DNA from: a virus
Reading direction: 5' to 3' (one strand)
DNA: 64,000 bases
Virus record (IMG/VR): IMGVR_UViG_3300017748_000001
Coordinates: 62,001 to 126,000 of that record
The notes beneath the pieces were generated by a model. That model was not told where the DNA came from, did no database searches, and was given only the letters and a program-made list of their open reading frames with translations. Made by a program: the position numbers and the translations under genes. This document shows, piece after piece, positions 59,358 to 64,000 of the stretch. The first letter of the stretch is position 1. Every line of letters begins with the position of its first letter.

Positions 59358-59579
59358 CTATATTTTTTTCCAATCCTTTATTGTAGAAACTCGTATATCT
59401 TGATACTGTTTAGTTTCTGTATTTTGTACCACAATAACATCACTAGTAGAATTCTGATGCATCGGTTTACCTTTCATGGTTCCGATCACAGACTCCGTTC
59501 TACCAGAGTTGACAGTTTTGTAAGTGATTTTTGCTGTGCCCAAACTAAGGGTCTTCAACAGGTTTTCAATTGTATCCAT
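59358..59579 (-). CDS. Small DUF2693/SH3-like protein (73 aa)
   Basis: 73 residues: KITYKTVNSGRTESVIGTMK, VIVVQNTETKQYQDIRVSTI, ending KDWKKI. The alternating strands ending in a Trp resemble the small SH3-like DUF2693 family of T4-like phages. Likely a small regulatory or binding protein. It lies between tRNA-Gly and the tRNA-like RNA. Confidence 0.7.
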   Translation of the reverse strand: MDTIENLLKTLSLGTAKITYKTVNSGRTESVIGTMKGKPMHQNSTSDVIVVQNTETKQYQDIRVSTIKDWKKI

Positions 59580-59595
59580 TACAAAAGTCTCTCTT

Positions 59596-59670
59596 TGGAG
59601 CGGGTACTGAGAATCGAACTCAGATGATCAGCTTGGAAGGCTGACGTAATAGCCTTTATACGATACCCGC
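59596..59670 (-). tRNA. tRNA-Gly (anticodon TCC)
   Basis: Acceptor GCGGGTA/TACCCGC, discriminator T, encoded CCA; anticodon stem CAGC/GCTG with loop CTTCCAA; T-loop TTCGATT. 75 nt. Confidence 0.95.
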
Positions 59671-59679
59671 AAAAACTCA

Positions 59680-59858
59680 TAACAAAAAGAGCAGTTTTAT
59701 CCTAGATGACTTACTCAGGTCATCCTCAACACTCAGACGATTGTTACCTCTAGGGATCTCCTTAATAAAACGGAGAACGGAAAGTCTAGCCTAGTAAGTG
59801 GAGTCTGCAGTACTCCATACAATCACTGGTTGAGTATTCGACTCTATCGTCGATTCTG
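59680..59858 (-). ncRNA. Late-transcribed structured RNA (about 180 nt)
   Basis: No ORF in 59671-59871. Four clean hairpins in order on the minus strand: TCGAC, GATAGA, GTCGA (59853-59838); GGAGT, ACTGCAG, ACTCC (59816-59800); TCTCC, GTTTTATTAA, GGAGA (59776-59757); GATGAC, CTGAGTAA, GTCATC (59724-59705). A perfect late promoter lies just upstream, and CTCTTTTTG at about 59691 could end it before tRNA-Gly. It may be an independent stable RNA, comparable in setting to the non-tRNA stable RNAs of the T4 tRNA cluster. Confidence 0.6.
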
Positions 59859-59863
59859 TATAT

Positions 59864-59871
59864 TATTTATA
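59864..59871 (-). promoter_or_regulatory. T4-type late promoter for the RNA/tRNA cluster
   Basis: Perfect TATAAATA on the minus strand, directly after the TAG stop of the 59872 gene (AACTAGTATAAATA, identical to the context at 15328). The first product downstream is RNA, not protein. Confidence 0.75.
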
Positions 59872-60045
59872 CTAGTTTTCCTCATCATTTTTAAAAAATT
59901 GATAATATAAAACAACATCTCTTTTGTTGTGTTTCAACTCATACTTCAGAGTTAAATTTTTTCTCTTAGCATATCGCTGAAGTTCAAATACACGATGAGC
60001 CCGTTCTGGTTTAGAATCAAAAATTTCAAAACATTGCCAGATCAT
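59872..60045 (-). CDS. Unknown protein (57 aa)
   Basis: 57 residues from the ATG at 60045, 1 nt after the upstream stop. IWQCFEIFDSKPERAHRVFE, then a basic segment (KRKNLTLKYELKHNKRD). No family recognised. A longer frame needs a TTG start. Confidence 0.6.
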   Translation of the reverse strand: MIWQCFEIFDSKPERAHRVFELQRYAKRKNLTLKYELKHNKRDVVLYYQFFKNDEEN

Positions 60046-60046
60046 C

Positions 60047-60310
60047 TTACTTTTTGTCCCAATCAATTTCTGTATCCATTGCGTAAGTAATTGCTTCTCG
60101 TAATTCTGGGAATATCTTATTCATTGCAGCGATATAGACTTCTGCAGCTTCACGATCCAGTTCATGTTTCCCGTATATCCGTTCCTTTATGGAATGAATA
60201 TAACGAAGAAAAGATTCATACTTCTCTTCTTCTATCCGTTTTTCTTCTTCTGACAAATCTTCGTCTGTCTTTGGCTTATCGCCGCTGGGGAAATCTATAA
60301 TATCCCCCAT
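60047..60310 (-). CDS. Unknown acidic helical protein (87 aa)
   Basis: 87 residues from the ATG at 60310 (MGDIIDFPSGDKP), 2 nt after the previous stop. Acidic helix (LSEEEKRIEEEKYESFLRYI) followed by AAEVYIAAMNKIFPELREAI. No motif. Part of a tightly packed series of small genes reading from 61266. Confidence 0.65.
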   Translation of the reverse strand: MGDIIDFPSGDKPKTDEDLSEEEKRIEEEKYESFLRYIHSIKERIYGKHELDREAAEVYIAAMNKIFPELREAITYAMDTEIDWDKK

Positions 60311-60312
60311 GA

Positions 60313-60552
60313 TTATTGTCCGTAATAAAGAGAATCCGCAAGTTCGATCAGAGTTTTGTTCTCTGAAGAGGTAAGATTGCATATGCGGTAAAGCGTGTTA
60401 TCTTCCTTGTTCCAATCATAGATGGCAACCCAAGTCCCACTAGGCCCGCGAGATGATCCAGCAATAATTTCTGAACCATCTACGGTTTCGTATACCTTCA
60501 GTTTAGTGACTGTAAGGGGGTTAACAAAGTGTCCAGCGGAAATTGTTTCCAT
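60313..60552 (-). CDS. Unknown protein (79 aa)
   Basis: 79 residues from the ATG at 60552, coupled to the upstream stop as TAATG. Beta-rich: VNPLTVTKLKVYETVDGSEI, IAGSSRGPSGTWVAIYDW. No family recognised. Confidence 0.65.
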   Translation of the reverse strand: METISAGHFVNPLTVTKLKVYETVDGSEIIAGSSRGPSGTWVAIYDWNKEDNTLYRICNLTSSENKTLIELADSLYYGQ

Positions 60553-60764
60553 TACGAATACTCCCATCCTAACCCATGATTCAAGTCTAAAGTGCAGTAT
60601 TCCATCTCCGGAATCTCTTCTCTTAGTTCTCGTTTATTCCAAAAAGAAATTAAGTTCTTATTACAAGAATGTATATTTTCCTTGTAATAAAATTCACCAC
60701 CAAATTCTTTGCCTTCTGACTTTAGAGTTTCTAATTCTTTGCGGAGATATTCTCTAGTAAACAT
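60552..60764 (-). CDS. Unknown protein (70 aa)
   Basis: 70 residues from the ATG at 60764, again coupled as TAATG. MFTREYLRKELETLKSEGKE, FYYKENIHSCNKNLISFWNK. No motif. Confidence 0.65.
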   Translation of the reverse strand: MFTREYLRKELETLKSEGKEFGGEFYYKENIHSCNKNLISFWNKRELREEIPEMEYCTLDLNHGLGWEYS

Positions 60765-61030
60765 TATGCTGCCTCTCGTTGTTCCAAAACGATGTCGCGA
60801 ACCCACTCGCGGTCTACGGTGTCGCCTTCGAACTCATGTTCTTGATGACGAATCATTCGTTCCGCATAACCAGCGACAACTTCTTCCCTAGTGAACTGCA
60901 TTTCGGGATAAAGTTCAGACTCTGGGCTGTAAAAATCAAGAACGTACTCGATAAATTCTTCCAGTTTTTGGTCTTGTTTGCCAGAAATGGCAAAAAGTTC
61001 CAGTTGAGTTCCTTTAGATGACTTAATCAC
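60764..61030 (-). CDS. Unknown protein (88 aa)
   Basis: 88 residues from a GTG start at 61030 that overlaps the upstream TAG. Acidic and helical (KLEEFIEYVLDFYSPESELY, VAGYAERMIRHQEHEFEGDT). No motif recognised. Confidence 0.65.
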   Translation of the reverse strand: MIKSSKGTQLELFAISGKQDQKLEEFIEYVLDFYSPESELYPEMQFTREEVVAGYAERMIRHQEHEFEGDTVDREWVRDIVLEQREAA

Positions 61031-61266
61031 TACGCAATCTCCACAACTTCTTCTGCATAAACGGGCAAAGTCGTTCCAACCGGACGAATTTTACCCATGA
61101 CGTTGACTTCTTTTGCCAACTCGACTTCAAGTTCGATCTTTCCGCCGTGACATTCTCGGCGACCAACCACCGTTCCTTCTATCAGGAACTCCCCAATATA
61201 CATTGCGGTGGCTGTTTTGCCGACAGCGGTTCCCCAAGGAGTTAATTTTTCTTCGACAACAGTCAT
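61030..61266 (-). CDS. Unknown beta-rich protein (78 aa), operon leader
   Basis: 78 residues: VGKTATAMYIGEFLIEGTVV, GRRECHGGKIELEVELAKEV, RPVGTTLPVYAEEVVEIA. Small beta-barrel-like pattern, possibly a translation-factor-like or RNA-binding fold, but unassigned. First gene after a perfect sigma70 promoter and so probably strongly expressed early. Confidence 0.7.
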   Translation of the reverse strand: MTVVEEKLTPWGTAVGKTATAMYIGEFLIEGTVVGRRECHGGKIELEVELAKEVNVMGKIRPVGTTLPVYAEEVVEIA

Positions 61267-61305
61267 TTTTCTCTCTTTCCTTACAATCTCATCAAGTGAA
61301 CCACT

Positions 61306-61334
61306 ATTATAGGGTATATTGGGGATGTTGTCAA
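61306..61334 (-). promoter_or_regulatory. Perfect sigma70 consensus promoter (TTGACA-17-TATAAT)
   Basis: Minus strand TTGACA at 61334-61329, 17-bp spacer, TATAAT at 61311-61306. A 9-bp palindrome (ACTATATTT, GATT, AAATATAGT at 61355-61334) touches the -35 and an A7 tract lies just upstream. It drives the series 61266 to 59872. Confidence 0.9.
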
Positions 61335-61357
61335 CTATATTTAATCAAATATAGTAA

Positions 61358-61383
61358 CTTTTTTTAGATTATTCTGGTCTAAG
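61358..61383. repeat. A7/hairpin element, copy 3
   Basis: Plus strand T7 then TTAGATT, ATTCT, GGTCTAA (two wobble pairs), 24 bp upstream of the -35 box, overlapping the stop codon of the 61379 gene. Same pattern as at 51897 and 53080. Confidence 0.6.
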
Positions 61384-61555
61384 ACTCTTCTTCCTCATAA
61401 CCATCGGGTCTATGATACTTAGTTTTGTCTCTGTGCGTCTTTGCAGTCGCACCAAATTGTGCTGCGTACTTCGCAACATAGTTGTTTAGGGGATTTTTTG
61501 CAGGATCTTCGGAAGTTTTTCCGATAGTTACTCTGCTTCTTCTGCGTCTAGCCAT
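61379..61555 (-). CDS. Small basic protein (58 aa)
   Basis: 58 residues from the ATG at 61555 (MARRRRSRVTIGKTS), chosen for GAGA 6 nt upstream. The basic N-terminus suggests nucleic-acid binding; the tail is KTKYHRPDGYEEEES. A longer frame overlaps the upstream gene. Unknown function. Confidence 0.6.
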   Translation of the reverse strand: MARRRRSRVTIGKTSEDPAKNPLNNYVAKYAAQFGATAKTHRDKTKYHRPDGYEEEES

Positions 61556-61568
61556 GTCATTTCTCGTT

Positions 61569-61814
61569 TTAATTAATTTGCGAAGACACTTTTTCATTAT
61601 TTTTCTTATTCTCTCTTCGGTCAAGTTTATCTGCGGCAATTGAAGAGATTAACATCTCTCGTAATTCTTCAACAGACCAAGTTTCGGTATCAAATTCGCG
61701 TTCTTTCGCAAGAGATATGACATTTCCATCCGACATTCCTCTAATCCAGTCGCTAGTGGACTTGATTGCCTCGTACCTTGACAGATTTTCATCTAAAAAG
61801 TCTTGATATGTCAT
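61569..61814 (-). CDS. Unknown protein (81 aa)
   Basis: 81 residues from the ATG at 61814 (MTYQDFLDENLSRYEAIKST), overlapping the upstream stop as ATGA. Helical, with VEELREMLISSIAADKLDRR and a charged tail. No motif. Confidence 0.65.
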   Translation of the reverse strand: MTYQDFLDENLSRYEAIKSTSDWIRGMSDGNVISLAKEREFDTETWSVEELREMLISSIAADKLDRRENKKNNEKVSSQIN

Positions 61815-61969
61815 ACAAATGCCGTGATGAGCAGCGTGACTGCGACTCCAGTGAAGAAACTCACCCAAGAAAGTTCGTATTCGTCCAAATTTAATTTTTC
61901 CATAAACCTATCGAAGAGTTGTTTGTGTGCTTCGATAAGATTTCTCACTGCTTTCATAATATCAGCCAT
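61811..61969 (-). CDS. Tail-anchored small membrane protein (52 aa)
   Basis: 52 residues, ATG at 61969, stop at 61811. A helical N-terminus (MKAVRNLIEAHKQLFDRFME) and a hydrophobic C-terminus at about 34-52 (SWVSFFTGVAVTLLITAFV). Overlaps both neighbours (8 nt and 4 nt), which supports its reality. Unknown function. Confidence 0.65.
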   Translation of the reverse strand: MADIMKAVRNLIEAHKQLFDRFMEKLNLDEYELSWVSFFTGVAVTLLITAFV

Positions 61970-62051
61970 TTCTTGGATCCCTCGCTTGTTGTTTAAGTTG
62001 CTCTAAGTACTCCTTAGAGGGCTGTGGTTGATGTTGTTGTGGTTGTGCCAT
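61962..62051 (-). CDS. Gln/Pro-rich small peptide (29 aa)
   Basis: ATG at 62051 with AGGAG 6 nt upstream, stop TGA at 61962. MAQPQQHQPQPSKEYLEQLK then a short basic tail. The good SD and coupling to the next gene support it. Confidence 0.55.
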   Translation of the reverse strand: MAQPQQHQPQPSKEYLEQLKQQARDPRNG

Positions 62052-62060
62052 GTTACTCTC

Positions 62061-63119
62061 CTAAACGTAACTAAAGTCTCCCATTATCCTAGTTGGATAT
62101 CCATCAGTTCCCTGAGAATCGCGGATATTCATTTTGATAACATATTTCGGAGTTTTCACTTCGATATCGACTCGTTTACCAGTTCCGGTTTTGCCTCCAT
62201 AGAATACATTCACGCCTTGTATCTGTGTTGCATTATTAAGATATGGAAGATCTACCGTGTATGTTTTGATTCCTGACGATACTTTATGTACCACACAATA
62301 ACCATAACCAATTCCGGATCTTAAGAATTCTCGTAGTTTTATTTTATCTGCTCTTCCTACTTCTCGTTTCCCTGTATACCCACCATTAAAAGGCTTACAA
62401 AATTCTTCTGGATCTAATCCCAACATATTCAAGAGTTTCAATCCATCCGCATTTTCTACAATTCCGTTCTCTATTTCTTTGCGAGTAAGAATTGTCTTCA
62501 CTCCTATATTAAAAAATGTCACTGTGTTCTTTAACTTTAAACTCAGATAAGCGATATCTCTTTGTCCGGACTTGATGGTCAAATCCGTGACCGCCTTCCC
62601 TATATCCAGACCACTTGTAGGCGAAGATATAATCGGAGTGTTTCCTCTAAAGATCAATGGGCGTCGAGTGTTTGCTGCACCCTCTTCCATAATCTTTAGA
62701 TCTTTCAGTGAATCTAGTTTATACGCCCTTCGAAGATAGTCAATAGATTTTTGAGTCTGCACATCAGAAATTTTTTCTCCTCGCCAGAACGATCTAACAT
62801 CTTCCGCATATAGACCTTCGAAAAGATTTCCTCTATTGTTGGTTCCTCTATTTCCTCGACTTCCTTCTCCCATAGAAAGTTTAACATTCTTGAGGTTTAG
62901 GTTTCGTTTGATTCTATCTAATTGAACAGTTCCAGTTAAAGCTCGAGTCACTTTAATATTTTTCTTTTCTGCAGATTTCCTAGACAATGCAATAGGCTTC
63001 TTAACTCTAGGATAAGTAGTCGTTAAGAAGTCAAACACAGAGACATACTCCGGATCTGATAAAAAGTTTCTATCTTTCAAAATTTCTTCTTTTCTTTCCG
63101 GTATAAAGTCGTAAGCCAT
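62061..63119 (-). CDS. Unknown protein, possible nuclease-like fold (352 aa)
   Basis: 352 residues from the ATG at 63119 (MAYDFIPERKEEI; AGGGG upstream). I do not recognise the family. The segment AVTDLTIKSGQRDIAYLSLK followed by LKNTVTFFNIGVKTIL has the D...(x)SLK strand pair seen in some restriction-endonuclease-like folds, with an Arg/Gly-rich stretch near 92-100 (GEGSRGNRGTNNRG). The C-terminus has GGKTGTGKRVDIEVKTPKYV, which again could be a D-x-E-x-K type core. Nuclease activity is speculation. Confidence 0.75.
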   Translation of the reverse strand: MAYDFIPERKEEILKDRNFLSDPEYVSVFDFLTTTYPRVKKPIALSRKSAEKKNIKVTRALTGTVQLDRIKRNLNLKNVKLSMGEGSRGNRGTNNRGNLFEGLYAEDVRSFWRGEKISDVQTQKSIDYLRRAYKLDSLKDLKIMEEGAANTRRPLIFRGNTPIISSPTSGLDIGKAVTDLTIKSGQRDIAYLSLKLKNTVTFFNIGVKTILTRKEIENGIVENADGLKLLNMLGLDPEEFCKPFNGGYTGKREVGRADKIKLREFLRSGIGYGYCVVHKVSSGIKTYTVDLPYLNNATQIQGVNVFYGGKTGTGKRVDIEVKTPKYVIKMNIRDSQGTDGYPTRIMGDFSYV

Positions 63120-63171
63120 TTCGTTCCCCTTTCTCAGAGAACTATTTAGGAGAAACGCGCTGGTTTCCCCG

Positions 63172-63423
63172 CTAATTTTCTTGGCCCTCAGGAGTAGACC
63201 TTCTTGCATTCCGTTCCTCATCAGACTCGGAGTCTTTCTCTAAGATATCATCAACCATCCCAATGACATCATGCAGAGTCGCAGTGGATGCAGAGAGTCT
63301 CGCAAGAAAATCTTTATTCTGAACACCTTCGTCCAGAAAACTCTGAGCAAAATCTAATTCCTCTAGAAGAGTCTTTCGCATTCCACCCAGAGAGTCTCTG
63401 TAGTATTTAACGTCCTGTGACAT
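63172..63423 (-). CDS. Unknown helical protein (83 aa)
   Basis: 83 residues from the ATG at 63423 with a near-perfect SD (GGAGGTGATT). Amphipathic helices (TLLEELDFAQSFLDEGVQNK, STATLHDVIGMVDDILEKDS) and a charged tail. Overlaps the upstream gene by 17 nt. Unknown. Confidence 0.7.
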   Translation of the reverse strand: MSQDVKYYRDSLGGMRKTLLEELDFAQSFLDEGVQNKDFLARLSASTATLHDVIGMVDDILEKDSESDEERNARRSTPEGQEN

Positions 63424-63652
63424 AATCACCTCCCGCGCGAGTTGCAATCTCAGACATCTTCACCTGATATTCTGCGTGAACATCTAGAAGCTTCAGAACG
63501 TGTGCGTAAGCAATCTTCTGTCCGCTCAACTGAGAAATCTGAGGAATCCCTTCAAGAGAATCTTCGATTGCGCGAAGTCGCTTTTCGATTGTTAGAAGTT
63601 GTTCTAGAACTTCCGACTTGATCATTGCTAAACTATCCATACTTTTCTCCAA
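63407..63652 (-). CDS. Unknown helical protein (81 aa)
   Basis: 81 residues, mostly coiled-coil or helical (SEVLEQLLTIEKRLRAIEDS, QKIAYAHVLKLLDVHAEYQV). The start directly follows the methyltransferase stop. No motif recognised. Confidence 0.7.
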   Translation of the reverse strand: MEKSMDSLAMIKSEVLEQLLTIEKRLRAIEDSLEGIPQISQLSGQKIAYAHVLKLLDVHAEYQVKMSEIATRAGGDYVTGR

Positions 63653-64000
63653 TTAAATTCCTAAAGGATTGGCATTCTCAATCCGATCTTTTGCAATATT
63701 AAAATACTTCTCTTCCATTTCAATCCCAATAAAGTTGCGTTGGGTGTTCATACACGCAACCCCAGTAGTACCACTGCCCATAGTGTTATCAAGAACTGTA
63801 TCACCTTCATTAGAATATGTTTTGATAAAATACTCCATCATCTCAATGGGTTTTTGTGTTGGGTGATAACCCTTCTCTTGCTTCCATCGTTGTACAGTCT
63901 TTGGATATCGAGACCCATCCGGATTGTCACGATGTTTAGACTTTGCACTGCCGTAGACTTCGCCAATCTTAGATTTTTCTGAAGAGAATCCACTGTATGG
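63653..64000 (-). CDS. DNA methyltransferase (N6_N4 type), N-terminus outside window
   Basis: The frame is open to the right edge; 115 residues are visible. HPTQKPIEMMEYF and DTVLDNTMGSGTTGVACMN (the SAM-binding FxGxG-type loop as MGSGTTG), then RNFIGIEMEEKYFNIAKDRI, are the typical C-terminal part of an adenine-N6 or cytosine-N4 methyltransferase. The DPPY catalytic motif must lie beyond 64000. Phages use such orphan enzymes to resist host restriction. An internal ATG at 63841 is not the real start. Confidence 0.9.
   Translation of the reverse strand, partial: PYSGFSSEKSKIGEVYGSAKSKHRDNPDGSRYPKTVQRWKQEKGYHPTQKPIEMMEYFIKTYSNEGDTVLDNTMGSGTTGVACMNTQRNFIGIEMEEKYFNIAKDRIENANPLGI

Noticed and set aside
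61815-61868. Longer start of the 61569 gene at 61868
   Set aside because: It would overlap the 52-aa membrane protein gene; the ATG at 61814 is coupled to that gene's stop.

Overview
The window is part of the genome of a T4-superfamily contractile-tailed phage (myovirus). The sequence is AT-rich. It encodes recognisable relatives of T4 gp53, gp48, gp54, gp5, gp6, gp7, gp8, gp25 and gp26, a tape measure, the gp4 nuclease and the gp32-gp59-gp33 cluster, in an order close to T4 and marine T4-like phages. Accessory genes typical of marine T4-like phages (PhoH, peptide deformylase, a PD-(D/E)XK nuclease, a cupin) and near-consensus sigma70 promoters point to a marine proteobacterial host. A SAR11-type alphaproteobacterium is a reasonable guess, but I cannot prove the host from sequence. 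No integrase, att site, IS element or CRISPR array was seen.

Layout. 1-33640 reads leftward and holds the virion adsorption and baseplate genes: gp48, gp53, a hub protein, gp5, gp25, gp6, gp7-like, gp8, a 2154-residue DUF4815 protein, two fibre proteins, three tandem paralogous structural proteins and a truncated acidic protein. 33704-40876 reads rightward: gp4, a full-length cytochrome P450, a conserved unknown, gp54, a gp26-type protein with an apparent -1 frameshift extension, a two-helix membrane protein, the tape measure and a small membrane protein. 40879-64000 reads leftward again: three tRNAs, the gp32-gp59-gp33 replication and late-transcription cluster, lysis-type genes (SleB hydrolase, M15 endolysin, class 3 lipase, a small membrane protein overlapping a lipoprotein gene), metabolic genes (GMP reductase, peptide deformylase), another fibre gene, a tRNA/structured-RNA cluster and many small early-type genes. 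It ends in a truncated DNA methyltransferase.

Regulation can be read directly. I found fourteen TATAAATA/CATAAATA boxes of the T4 late type, most just upstream of virion or lysis genes and several sharing the stop codon of the preceding gene. I also found seven sigma70-like promoters, each with a 17-bp spacer; two match TTGACA-17-TATAAT perfectly. These sit in the gp32 and small-gene regions.

Most noteworthy are the P450 inside the late head/tail operon, the U UUU UUC frameshift site joining the gp26-type gene to a chaperone-like C-terminal piece just upstream of the tape measure, and a 14-residue peptide with eight cysteines and an ideal ribosome binding site. Others are two compact structured RNAs (one with a tRNA-like T-arm and a pseudoknot), a long structured leader at 58175-58377, and a class 3 lipase driven by a late promoter embedded in the deformylase gene. 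All pairings, promoters and start choices were made by eye.
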